Assembly (NCBI GenBank): GCA_026770585.1
Contig: MU646682.1
Location: 310,364-323,382 of the forward strand
From: Baffinella frigidus
Lineage: Eukaryota > Cryptophyceae > Cryptomonadales > Baffinellaceae
Direction: 5' to 3'
DNA length: 13,019 nucleotides
Each line of letters starts with the position of its first letter. The first letter of the stretch is position 1. Below the pieces are notes generated by a model. The model saw nothing but the letters and a program-made list of their open reading frames with translations. It was not told where the DNA came from and searched no databases. This document shows positions 1 through 6,287 of the stretch, one piece after another. The position numbers and the translations under genes were made by a program.

Positions 1-45
1 TTTCAGCCTACTGATGTGAGGGTACGGGTGTACCCCACAAATGTA

Positions 46-151
46 CTATCCCTTAAGTGACCAACGGGCGAATAATCGCCCGTGGAAGCCCTAGGCAGGT
101 CCTAGGGCCCTACGGTAGGGCGTATGAGCCTACTGGTCACTTACGGGATAG
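46..151. repeat. MITE-like inverted-repeat element A, copy 1
   Basis: The ends CTATCCCTTAAGTGACCA (46-63) and TGGTCACTTACGGGATAG (134-151) are inverted copies with one mismatch. Inside is a hairpin, ACGGGCG (64-70) with CGCCCGT (77-83). A second copy of about the same length lies at 3644-3750 and a decayed reversed one at 582-648, so this is a dispersed family. No coding capacity is visible; it is probably a non-autonomous DNA element. Confidence 0.7.
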
Positions 152-191
152 GCGCATACGCCCTACCGTAGGGCCCTAGGACCTGCCTAGG
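90..191. repeat. 37-bp perfect inverted repeat at the right side of element A
   Basis: Bases 90-126 and 155-191 are exact reverse complements (37 of 37) separated by 28 bp. The arms consist of CCTAGG, GGGCCC and CCTACGGTAGGG blocks. The right arm lies outside the 46-151 element, so it looks like a truncated second copy joined tail to tail. The arms could extrude as a cruciform. Confidence 0.8.
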
Positions 192-230
192 ACATAGCGA
201 GACCTTTATTAATAAAAACACGGCCGCCGT

Positions 231-353
231 GTACAGAGGTACCTCGCTCATAAGAAACTCACCTCCCCCTAGGAACATCGCAGGGCCCGAGGCATAAGTC
301 TACTGTAGGGTCCTTAGGGGGGGCGGTTTCTTATGAGCGAGGTACCCCTGCAC
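231..353. repeat. Element B, copy 1 (GGTACC-ended foldback element)
   Basis: GGTACCTCGCTCATAAGAAAC (238-258) is matched exactly, inverted, at 326-346. Weaker inverted similarity extends outward (GTACAG / CTGCAC). The interior carries CCTAGG and GGGCCC blocks as in the other B copies. The family has six members in this window and no open reading frame. Confidence 0.75.
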
Positions 354-355
354 AC

Positions 356-581
356 TGTAGAAGAGCTTTGAGGCAAACCTGGTACATGTCCTTTCAGAAG
401 GATTGGTGGGCCTGGCACTGAAATTTCACACTCGCTTCGCGCCACTTTCGCGGGCGTGCATCCGACCAGAGATACATGTGACGGAAGGAAGAAACGGCAG
501 AACTCGGTGCCTGGTCTTGTACGGACAAGGTGCGATGGTACCCCTGTACGTTCCAGTGGGATTCCACAGCAACGTTCATTC
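356..581. other. Unassigned spacer
   Basis: I see no repeat element, RNA gene or convincing coding sequence here. The short open frames of about 60 codons lack any recognisable motif and overlap one another on both strands. Confidence 0.5.
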
Positions 582-648
582 AGGGCCCTAGGACCTGCCT
601 ACGATCTCTTGGCGGTCAAATGTGACCGCATGGCCACTTGAGGAATAG
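582..648 (-). repeat. Decayed partial copy of element A
   Basis: Read on the minus strand this matches the left half of the copy at 3644-3750. It has the terminal CTATTCCTCAAGTGGCCAT, the small hairpin GCGGTCA...TGACCGC, and then GTAGGCAGGTCCTAGGGCCC. The other half is missing. Downstream, the stretch about GAGACTTTCATTAATACCAAC recurs near 200 and 3590, so a larger repeat unit once surrounded element A. Confidence 0.55.
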
Positions 649-710
649 AGAGACTTTCATTAATACCAACTCGGCAGCCGAGCACGCACCCGCGGGATTC
701 CACAGCGCAA

Positions 711-750
711 GTCACTTGTGTAAAGTCACTCGACGTGTGTAAAGTCATTC
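711..750 (-). repeat. Two inverted copies of the 19-bp tandem unit
   Basis: GTCACTTGTGTAAAGTCAC and the following CGACGTGTGTAAAGTCATT are the reverse complement of the unit repeated six times at 937-1050. With element B copy 2 between them, the two arrays face each other and could pair. Confidence 0.6.
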
Positions 751-804
751 ACCACCGAACACGACCGCGCAACGCTGAGGCTCAGTCTGGGGATACGCCC
801 CATG

Positions 805-924
805 TACAGGGGTACCTCGCTCATAAGACCACCTCCGCCCTAGGGCCCTACAGTAAGGCTATGCCTAGGGCCCTATGGGGGTCCTAGTAGGGGGGCAGTT
901 TCTTATGAGCGAGGTACCCATGTA
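805..924. repeat. Element B, copy 2
   Basis: TACAGGGGTACCTCGCTCATAAG on the left is matched inverted by CTTATGAGCGAGGTACCC at 902-919. The interior is CCTAGGGCCCTA-rich as in other B copies. The left inner arm lacks the AAACT that follows CATAAG in copies 1, 3 and 4. Confidence 0.7.
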
Positions 925-936
925 GGAGTAGTCTCA

Positions 937-1050
937 GTGACTTTACAAAAGTCTAGTGACTTTACACAAGTCGAGTGACTTTATACAAGTCGAGTGACTT
1001 TACACAAGTCGAGTGACTTTACACAAGTCGAGTGACTTTACACAAGTGAC
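937..1050 (+). repeat. 19-bp tandem array (six units)
   Basis: The unit GTGACTTTACACAAGTCGA starts at 937, 956, 975, 994, 1013 and 1032. The middle units are almost identical; the first and last have decayed edges. Each unit contains the imperfect inverted pair GACTT/AAGTC. Confidence 0.9.
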
Positions 1051-1055
1051 TTGTC

Positions 1056-1180
1056 ATGACCTCTCTGCCGGGGCGACCCCGCCCGTTGGACAGACCCTAG
1101 GACGGGCCCGCCTCGGGCGGAGAGAAGTCATTTATGTTGACTTTAGAGAAGTCATTTTTGTAGACTTTAGGCGTTTGGCG
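1056..1180. repeat. Small GC-rich foldback followed by a doubled GACTTTAGAGAAGTCATTT motif
   Basis: TGACCTCTCTGCC (from 1056) pairs imperfectly with GGCGGAGAGAAGTCA ending near 1130, with CCCGT/ACGGG inside. Immediately after, GTTGACTTTAGAGAAGTCATTT and a related GTAGACTTTAGG follow in tandem. Confidence 0.45.
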
Positions 1181-1213
1181 TGAGGCGGTGCAGCCGCTGG
1201 TAGCGCTCCTGTT

Positions 1214-1430
1214 TTTAGGGTTTAGGGTTTGGGTTTTGGGTTTTGGGTTTTGGGTTTTGGGTTTTGGGTTTGGGGTTAGGGGTTTGGGGTTTGGGGTTCA
1301 AGGTTTAGGGTTCAGGGTTAAAGGTTTAGGGTTCAGGGTTCAGGGTTTAGGGTTTAGGGTTTAGGGTTTAGGGTTTGGGGTTTAGGGTTTCGGCTTTAGG
1401 GTTTAGGGTTTGGGATTTGGGGTTTACCCT
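1214..1430 (+). repeat. Interstitial telomere-like repeat tract
   Basis: About 215 bp of seven-base units dominated by TTTAGGG, with blocks of TTTTGGG (about 1225-1270), TTTGGGG and TTCAGGG. This is TTTAGGG-type telomere sequence within the chromosome. Other tracts are at 6288, 7340, 7670, 7886, 9138 and 12825. Confidence 0.9.
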
Positions 1431-1495
1431 CATAACCTGCACCTCTTCCGCAGTGCATATCTCCGCCTGAGGCCGCTCTGCAATCGGGAAACGTT

Positions 1496-1589
1496 GTTAA
1501 TTAAATTAATTGAATTAATTAAACGGTTTGATGAGTACCAGCAAACAACCGGGTAAATTTGTTAACTTATGCGTTTGTTAACTTATGCG
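1496..1589. repeat. AT palindrome and 16-bp tandem duplication
   Basis: GTTAATTAAATTAATTGAATTAATTAAAC (from about 1496) is a near-perfect palindrome. TTTGTTAACTTATGCG is present twice in exact tandem at 1558-1573 and 1574-1589. I see no gene between the telomere-like tract and 1650. Confidence 0.7.
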
Positions 1590-1652
1590 CAGCTCCAGAG
1601 ATCCTACACGAGAGGCTGCGTTCGGGAAACCGTGGATAATGAGTACAGGGGT

Positions 1653-1773
1653 TACAGGGGTGCCTCGCTCATAAGAAACTGCCCACCCCCATAGGACCAC
1701 CATAGGGCCCTAGGCATAGGCCTACTGTAGGGTCCTAGGGGAAGGCGGTTTCTTATGAGCGAGGTACCCCTGT
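1653..1773. repeat. Element B, copy 3
   Basis: CTCGCTCATAAGAAACTGCC on the left and GGCGGTTTCTTATGAGCGAG on the right are inverted with one mismatch. The left outer end reads GGTGCC instead of GGTACC. The interior CCATAGGGCCCTAGGCATAGGC closely matches copy 4. Confidence 0.75.
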
Positions 1774-1856
1774 ACCAGCACGGCCGCCATGTTAACACTT
1801 TTTTTTTGAAACCAAAAAGTTAACCCGGGGGGAAACTCCTCGAGTAGAGGGTGAAC

Positions 1857-2035
1857 CACATGAGGCTATCCATGCGAACAGAATAAAAGGACATTTTAAA
1901 ATTTGTGGGGAAATGATCACGTTTCCGTACGGATGTCCGTACGGAAACGTGATCAAATGCTGACTTTTGGCGTGTTTCCTGGGCAATAATCCAATAATTA
2001 ACTTATGAATCTGTTCGCATGGATAGCCTCGTGTG
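1857..2035. repeat. Element G, foldback with nested perfect palindrome
   Basis: The ends CACATGAGGCTATCCATGCG (from 1857) and ctgttcgcatggatagcctc (from 2011) are inverted copies over 25 bp with one mismatch. A second palindrome lies inside: TGATCACGTTTCCGTACGGA (1914-1933) and its exact reverse complement (1936-1955), separated by only two bases. No reading frame of interest is present. Confidence 0.75.
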
Positions 2036-2040
2036 GAAGT

Positions 2041-2155
2041 GGGGTGCACCTGTGGAGGGCGGAGACGCAACAGGGATGCGGTGTTCAGGCGTGATGCTCA
2101 CGCTTCGACCGAGAGTAACGTGACTAACTCCAGCACAAAACTAGGTCGTGACACT
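2041..2155 (+). repeat. Repeat R, copy 1
   Basis: GGGGTGCACCTGTGGAGGGCGGAGACGC and on to ACTAGGTCGTGAC match 2441-2556 along their length with scattered substitutions. Shorter pieces recur at 2560-2592, 2696-2790 and 3081-3102. The copies are in the same orientation. Function is unknown. Confidence 0.65.
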
Positions 2156-2230
2156 ACACCACATGTACAAAATAGTCCCTGTTCTGGCCTCGAGGGGACG
2201 CGATGAGGACGCGAGTAACCAACACGACCG

Positions 2231-2344
2231 GGTACCTCGCTCATAAGAAACTGCCCCCCCCCTAGGACCACCATAGGGCCCTAGGTATAGGCCTAATATA
2301 GGCTCCTAGGGTGAGGCAGTTTCTTGTGAGCGAGGTACCCCTGT
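2231..2344. repeat. Element B, copy 4
   Basis: GGTACCTCGCTCATAAGAAAC (2231-2251) is matched inverted by GTTTCTTGTGAGCGAGGTACC, with one change. The interior CCATAGGGCCCTAGGTATAGGCC resembles copy 3. Confidence 0.75.
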
Positions 2345-2352
2345 AAACCCTC

Positions 2353-2435
2353 TACAGGGGTGCATCGCTCACAAGGAGGCGCACCTCCCTAGGACCCTAC
2401 AGTAGGCCTGTACGTATAGCCCTACGGTGGGGGGA
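2353..2435 (+). repeat. Element B, copy 5 (left part only)
   Basis: TACAGGGGTGCATCGCTCACAAGGAGGCGCACC followed by CCTAGGACCCTACAG matches the left half of copy 6 (3985 onward). The expected inverted right end is absent and repeat R copy 2 starts at about 2441, so this copy is truncated. Confidence 0.55.
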
Positions 2436-2440
2436 TGGAG

Positions 2441-2592
2441 GGGGTTCACCTGGGGACGGCGGGGACGCGATGACGATGCGGTTTCCAGGTCACGTTGCTC
2501 ACGCTTCAACCGTGAGTCACGTGACCAATTCCAGTTCAAAACTAGGCCGTGACCATACAACACGATGAGGATGCGGTTTCCAGGCGTGATTC
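2441..2592 (+). repeat. Repeat R, copy 2 and adjoining fragment
   Basis: This starts GGGGTTCACCTGGGGACGGC and runs to ACTAGGCCGTGACC, parallel to copy 1. A short third piece (GATGAGGATGCGGTTTCCAG, 2564-2583) repeats the middle of the unit directly behind it. Confidence 0.6.
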
Positions 2593-2695
2593 CAGAATCA
2601 CACCCGGGAACAACCATATTTTATTTGTTCCAGGAAACACATGTAAAAAGAGGGAGCCTCAACCTTAAATTCCCAATTGCGACCTGGCGTTGGGG

Positions 2696-2810
2696 GGGCG
2701 CACCTGGGGAGGGCGGGGAGGCGATGAGGATGCGGTTTTCGGGCGTGATTCCTGGGTCGATCGTTCTGATTGCGCAGTTGTACCTGCTCCCGTCGGGTTC
2801 GCGTGAGACT
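2696..2810 (+). repeat. Repeat R, copy 3, with an unoccupied target site
   Basis: GGGGCGCACCTGGGGAGGGC leads into GGGCGTGATTCCTGGGTCGATC, then GCGCAGTTGTACCTGC and GCGTGAGAC. The same blocks occur at 3081-3102 and 3239-3275, where element D sits between them. Here D is absent. Confidence 0.65.
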
Positions 2811-2857
2811 TCTTCGCAGATCGGTTGATTTGTGTTCGTGGTACTGCAAAGACATGT

Positions 2858-2997
2858 TTATCCGGGGAAACCTATTTTTCTTTCATTTGATGGCAATGAA
2901 AATTACTACACAATTCGTTCTTACTAGTAATATTAAATCATTCGTGTAGTAATTTTCATCGGAATCAAATGAAAGAAAAATAGGTTTCCCCGGATAA
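2858..2997. repeat. MITE element C, copy 1 (140 bp, target duplication ATGT)
   Basis: TTATCCGGGG...CCCCGGATAA with arms of about 54 bp and a loop of about 32 bp. It is flanked directly by ATGT (2854-2857) and ATGT (2998-3001), read as a 4-bp target-site duplication. Copies of the same length lie at 4400-4539 and 7442-7581. No coding capacity. Confidence 0.88.
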
Positions 2998-3106
2998 ATG
3001 TTATCAACCAACGTTTTACCCAGGTTCCTGGTTGGAATTCCCTTCGAAGCCAACTGTGTGGATTAGTACCAACAGTTCTCAGGCGTGATGCCCGGGTCGA
3101 TCTCAC

Positions 3107-3238
3107 ATGGAAACACTGTTAGTTTACAAACTTGGTTCAATGAAATTTACTACACGTAACGATCTTTATTAGTAATATTAAAGCAAACGTGTAGTAATTT
3201 TGATTGAATCCAAGTTTGTAAATTAAAAGTGTTTCCAT
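3107..3238. repeat. MITE element D (132 bp)
   Basis: The ends ATGGAAACACT and AGTGTTTCCAT are inverted, and the arms continue as TTACAAACTTGGTTCAA / TTGAATCCAAGTTTGTAA. The inner arms TACTACACGT / ACGTGTAGTA and the loop AGTAATATTAAA are shared with element C although the outer arms differ. It sits inside a copy of repeat R. Confidence 0.8.
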
Positions 3239-3357
3239 ATGATCGCGCAGTTGTACCTGCCCCCGCCAGATACGCGTGAGACCTTTGTACCCCAAAGGAG
3301 GCTTCCTAGAGAGAGGTTATCATCGTGTGTCCAAACCCGTCGGATCACGAGCCTCCC

Positions 3358-3525
3358 ACGCAAGAGTGTAGGGCTGACCTGGGAAAACAAGCCAGTTCAC
3401 ACGGAATTTGTAACAAATTCCCGAAATTTCGATTTTTATGTGGGCAGAATGTCCACTTATGAACTTAAGAAATAGTAGAATTCTACTATTTCTCCTGTGG
3501 GTCACTCTGCCCTACACTCTTGCGT
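3358..3525. repeat. Element E, copy 1 (168 bp)
   Basis: ACGCAAGAGTGTAGGG (3358-3373) is exactly inverted at 3510-3525. Near the right side is a palindrome centred on GAATTC (GAAATAGTAGAATTCTACTA...). The second copy, 6945-7112, has exactly the same length and opposite orientation. The flanks carry a direct repeat of about 21 bp (TCGTGTGTCCAAAC at 3323 and 3528), not immediately adjacent on the left. Confidence 0.82.
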
Positions 3526-3643
3526 GGTCGTGTGTCCAAACTCTTCGGTTTCAGGGTAGTTTCGGACACGGAGAGAGAGACTGTTATCAATACCAGCACG
3601 GCTGCCATGTATGCACCCCCACGGAGGCTATGTCTGACAGGAC

Positions 3644-3750
3644 CTATCCCTTAAGTGCCCATGCCGCCAAATTTGACGGCCAAGAGGTCCTAGGCAGGTC
3701 CTAGGGCCCTACCGTAGGGCGTATGCGCCTACTGGTCACTTAAGGGATAG
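3644..3750. repeat. Element A, copy 2
   Basis: CTATCCCTTAAGTG...CACTTAAGGGATAG, 107 bp. The inner hairpin GCCGCCAAATTTGACGGC replaces the CGGGCG hairpin of copy 1. The GTCCTAGGGCCCTAC block and GGTCACTTA right arm match copy 1. Confidence 0.7.
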
Positions 3751-3784
3751 GGAGGTTGCACGTCTCTTGTGCCCACCCTCCTCG

Positions 3785-3942
3785 ATTTCATCCTGGGTAG
3801 TATTTCTGAGAAATACGATCCTGGCAACGAAAATTACTACACACCGGACATTTTCAGTCACGTCCGTGTGGTAATTTTCGTTGCAAATCGAATCGGAGAT
3901 CCCCGAAATCGTATTTCTCAGAAATACTCGCCGGGATGAGAT
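3785..3942. repeat. Element F, foldback with palindromic arms
   Basis: GTATTTCTGAGAAATACGAT (3799-3818) and ATCGTATTTCTCAGAAATAC (3908-3927) are inverted, and GTATTTCTGAGAAATAC is itself palindromic. The inner arms AAAATTACTACAC / GTGTGGTAATTTT and GGCAACG are those of element C. The outer ends read about TTTCATCC / GGATGAGA, like element H. Confidence 0.72.
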
Positions 3943-3984
3943 TGCAGGGTAGTTTCGGACACGGTAGCGGACTACGGTAGGCCC

Positions 3985-4108
3985 TACATGGGTACCTCGC
4001 TGATAAGGAGGCGCACCCCCCCTAGGACCCTACAGGATTCCTACAACTTTAGCCCTACGGTGGCCATAGGGGGGAGCGTGGCTCCTTGTGAGCGAGGAAC
4101 CCCTTTAG
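3985..4108. repeat. Element B, copy 6 (divergent)
   Basis: GGTACCTCGCTGATAAGGAG on the left faces CTCCTTGTGAGCGAGGAACC on the right. The interior contains CCTAGGACCCTACAG and AGCCCTACGGTGG as in copy 5. Both arms have several substitutions, so this is an older copy. Confidence 0.65.
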
Positions 4109-4152
4109 GGGTCCTAGGACACTGCCGCTTGTCGAAAATGCGGGATCGCGCA

Positions 4153-4350
4153 CGTGAGTCCACACAGCAGCCTACCAAGGGATTTCATGAATAACCCGAC
4201 AGGGGGTAGTCCATAGGACGCTACGGTGGACAATACCGTATGTCCATAGGATGCTACGGTGGGCAATACCGTATGGCCAGTCCTACGGATATCCCAACCG
4301 CTTTTGGTGAGGATTTGGCCAGAAAATCTCTGCGTAGCCCGCTGTGTGGC
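4153..4350. repeat. Element K: 33-bp tandem pair inside weak inverted flanks
   Basis: TCCATAGGACGCTACGGTGG and on to ACCGTATG (4209-4241) is repeated with two changes at 4242-4274. Around it, CCACACAGCAGCCTAC near 4153 and GTAGCCCGCTGTGTGG near 4333 are inverted with small gaps. The outer boundary is uncertain. Confidence 0.5.
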
Positions 4351-4399
4351 TGCACCCGTCAGATCTGAAAACTGCCCTGCACGCGTGCTGTGTCAAGAC

Positions 4400-4539
4400 T
4401 TATCCGGGGAAACCTATTTTTCTTTCATTTGATGGCAATAAAAATTACTACACAAATGCTTGAATATTACTAATAAAAACGAACTGTGTAGTAATTTTCG
4501 TTGCCATCAAATGAAAGAAAAATAGGTTTCCCCGGATAA
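4400..4539. repeat. MITE element C, copy 2 (140 bp, target duplication AGAC)
   Basis: TTATCCGGGGAAACCTATTT...AAATAGGTTTCCCCGGATAA, flanked by AGAC at 4396-4399 and AGAC at 4540-4543. The loop (GAATATTACTAATAAAAACG) is the reverse orientation of the copy 1 loop. Length is identical to copies 1 and 3. Confidence 0.9.
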
Positions 4540-4592
4540 AGACAGCGCTGGTACAAACAGGATGGGGCACGGTGTTGTGCTGGTACAAATTA

Positions 4593-4758
4593 ATAGGGTA
4601 ACGTCCTGAAAACTGGGTAGTTGGGCCTACGGTATTGCCTACGGTAGGCCGTAGGGCTCCTAGGGCCTAATGTTTCGTAGGACCCCCCCTAGGCCCCTAC
4701 GGCCTACCATAGGCAATACCGTAGGCTTAACTACCCGGTTTTCAGGACGTTAGCCTAT
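4593..4758. repeat. Element L (long inverted arms, about 60 bp each)
   Basis: ATAGGGTAACGTCCTGAAAA on the left and TTTTCAGGACGTTAGCCTAT on the right are inverted. The arms continue as GGGTAGTTGGGCCTACGGTA and CCTACGGTAGGCCGTAGGG with few mismatches. The loop is CCTAGGGCCTAATGTTTCGT. It shares CCTACGGTA words with A, B and K but has its own termini. Confidence 0.75.
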
Positions 4759-4765
4759 GAAAATG

Positions 4766-5340
4766 GGCCAGGGCACAGGACCCGCGGGCGTGGACGGCGC
4801 CCATGCGTGCAAGGTCGGACGAGAGAGGGTGGTGTGCCCACGCGGTGCTGGTACAAACGGGACAAAACACGGTGTCGTGTCCGCTCCGCTCTAGTACAAA
4901 AGAGGACGTGACAAGGTGCAGGGCACAGGACCCGCGGGCGTGGACGACGCCGAGGTGTGCGAGGTCGGACGGGACAGGGTGTCGTGTCCAGACAGCGCAC
5001 ATACAAAAGGGGACGGGACACACTGGTACAAACGAGGACACGACACAGGAACCGCTGGTAAAAATGGGACGGGACCCGCGGGCGTGGACGGCGCCGAGGC
5101 GTGCAAGGTGGACAACGCTCCCGAGCGAGACCCTGCACTCGGACGCGACACTGGACCCGCTCGTACAAACGAGGACGTGACCGGGTGTCGTGTCCACTGG
5201 GTGCTGGTACAAAAGGGGACGTGCCACGGTGGTACTGGTACAAAAGGGGACGTGACAAGGTGAAGGGCACAGGACCCGCGGGCGTGGACGGCGCCCATGC
5301 GTGCGAGGTCGACGACGCTCCCGAGCGAGACGCCGAGCAG
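4766..5340 (+). repeat. Degenerate GC-rich minisatellite
   Basis: Two words alternate irregularly. One is GGACCCGCGGGCGTGGACGG (near 4778, 4928, 5067 and 5272). The other is CTGGTACAAAAGGGGACGTG and its variants, with GGTGTCGTGTCC. Spacing between the first words is about 150, 140 and 205 bp. Open frames of over 100 codons exist on both strands in several frames, which a GC-rich repeat without TA-containing codons produces by itself. No motif supports a protein. Confidence 0.7.
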
Positions 5341-5357
5341 CGCGCCTGCCTGCTTGA

Positions 5358-5446
5358 TTTGATTTGATTTAGTTTGGTTCGGTTTCTTTCCTTTTCTTTC
5401 CTTTTATTTTACTTTATTTTATTTTATTTTATTTTATTTTATTTTG
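5358..5446 (+). repeat. (ATTTT)n-type microsatellite
   Basis: GATTTGATTTGATTT passes through a CTTTCCTTTT stretch into about ten ATTTT units ending near 5446. It marks an abrupt change from the GC-rich minisatellite. Confidence 0.9.
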
Positions 5447-5602
5447 TGTGGTGACTTTCGGCACGAAAGGAACTAATGAAAGGTTAATTCAATTCGTTGT
5501 GTGGTTTCACTCTACCACCGTACTCTACCTCCTCTTAGTCCCTGGCGTTTTCCGTACAAGTAACGCGTGCGCACCCTTAACCCTAAACCCTTAACCCAAA
5601 TC
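5447..5602. other. Spacer downstream of the methyltransferase-like gene
   Basis: No gene is seen. A short telomere-like piece on the C-rich strand (CCCTTAACCCTAAACCCTTA, 5574-5593) lies just beyond the minus-strand stop codon of the methyltransferase-like exon. Confidence 0.5.
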
Positions 5603-6085
5603 CTAGACTACATACCCCTGCAAAGCGCGTGGGCGGACCTGTTTCATAGCCCCCGCGTATCTGTCGGCGTGGCAGCACGGCATCAACGCCACCGTCACCC
5701 CCGCCGCCATGCTCCGCTCGAGAATCACGTCGCTCAAATAGTTGCAGCAGTGGATTCCCAACACCACCACCCCCCCGTCCGGCGGCAAATCCTTAAAGTT
5801 AACTGCCTCCTGGGGAAGTTGACTTTCGACGAAAGGTCCGTAGTCCACCGTGTGGTGGGATGTATCTCCTGCCCCCCCTCCGTCCCCGCCTGCTGATGTT
5901 CCGCCTCCTCCCCCCCCTGGCGGCGATGTATCTCCTGCGCCCCCTCCCCCCCCCCCCCCCTCCTTCTCCACTGCTCCTCCTCCGCCCCCACCCCCCCCTC
6001 CTCCTCCGTCCCCAGAAGCGCCAGCGGTGTGTTCCTCTGACGCGGGGGCGGGCTGCTCCGGATGAGCCCCCCCTGACGCGTCCAC
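5603..6085 (-). CDS. Methyltransferase-like gene, exon 4 (C-terminal PCCH motif)
   Basis: The protein-like part is the last 85 or so residues. It contains HHTVDYGPFVESQL, then VVVLGIHCCNYLSD, VILERSMAAGV, VALMPCCH and ADRYAGAMKQ, followed by RPRALQGYVV and a stop at 5603. The pattern of a strand ending in H.C, a helix with LSD.ILE, and a strand ending in PCCH is the C-terminal signature of Methyltransf_32-like SAM-dependent methyltransferases. A possible donor CAG|GTCCGC follows MKQ (5639/5638), so translation may leave before the stop. Upstream of about 5860 the same frame is almost pure Gly/Ala/Glu. It stays open without an ATG to about 6289, where a telomere-like TAA closes it; the 6085 edge is only a GTG codon. 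This part may be intron or a low-complexity insertion. The true 5' splice site is unknown. The substrate cannot be inferred. Confidence 0.65.
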   Translation of the reverse strand: MDASGGAHPEQPAPASEEHTAGASGDGGGGGGGGGGGAVEKEGGGGGGGAGDTSPPGGGGGGTSAGGDGGGAGDTSHHTVDYGPFVESQLPQEAVNFKDLPPDGGVVVLGIHCCNYLSDVILERSMAAGVTVALMPCCHADRYAGAMKQVRPRALQGYVV

Positions 6086-6240
6086 ACGAGGCGGACCCCC
6101 GTCATCGCCTGTTCCTGTTCCTACTACTGCTGCTGCTGCTGCTGCTGCTCCGGCCGCCCCCCCGTCTGCTGCTGCTCCTGCTGGGGATCCTCCCCCTCCT
6201 GCTACCCCCCCCCTTCCTTCTCTTCCTCCGCCGTGCCCGT
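5870..6240. repeat. Low-complexity (CCN)n / (CTG)n region
   Basis: C-rich runs of up to about 13 bases, CCTCCTCC repeats, and a CTGCTGCTG block (about 6128-6150). On the minus strand this reads as poly-Gly with an Ala run, and on the plus strand as poly-Pro and poly-Leu. GCAGGAGATACATC (minus strand) occurs twice, so part of the expansion arose by local duplication. Slippage-prone sequence is the simplest explanation of the long open frames on both strands. Confidence 0.7.
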
Positions 6241-6287
6241 GGGCGAAGACGAGCGGTGGGAGCGTGCGCCTGACGTCTCCTGAGCGG

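Larger units (their letters stand above)
3552..3964 (+). repeat. 20-bp direct repeat pair bracketing elements A and F
   Basis: CAGGGTAGTTTCGGACACGG occurs at 3552-3571 and again, identical, at 3945-3964. Element A copy 2 and element F lie between. It may record a duplication or the edges of a larger inserted block. Confidence 0.7.

Noticed and set aside
46-1050. CRISPR-like array (regular 19-bp repeats and palindromes)
   Set aside because: The 19-bp units are directly adjacent with no spacers, the context is eukaryotic, and no cas genes are present.
1214-1430. True chromosome end
   Set aside because: The tract is flanked by complex sequence on both sides, contains many variant units, and similar tracts recur throughout the window, so it is interstitial.
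1792-2070. 92-codon minus frame across element G
   Set aside because: It reads straight through an inverted-repeat element and its nested palindrome and has no motif.
4742-5298. Overlapping open frames of 115-171 codons on both strands as a gene
   Set aside because: The sequence is a degenerate minisatellite. Open frames exist on both strands in several frames, and none shows a motif or position-specific constraint.
5860-6273. Plus-strand Leu/Pro-rich frame as a membrane protein
   Set aside because: It is antisense to the Gly-rich frame and to the PCCH exon. The Leu run comes from a CTG repeat and the Pro runs from C tracts.
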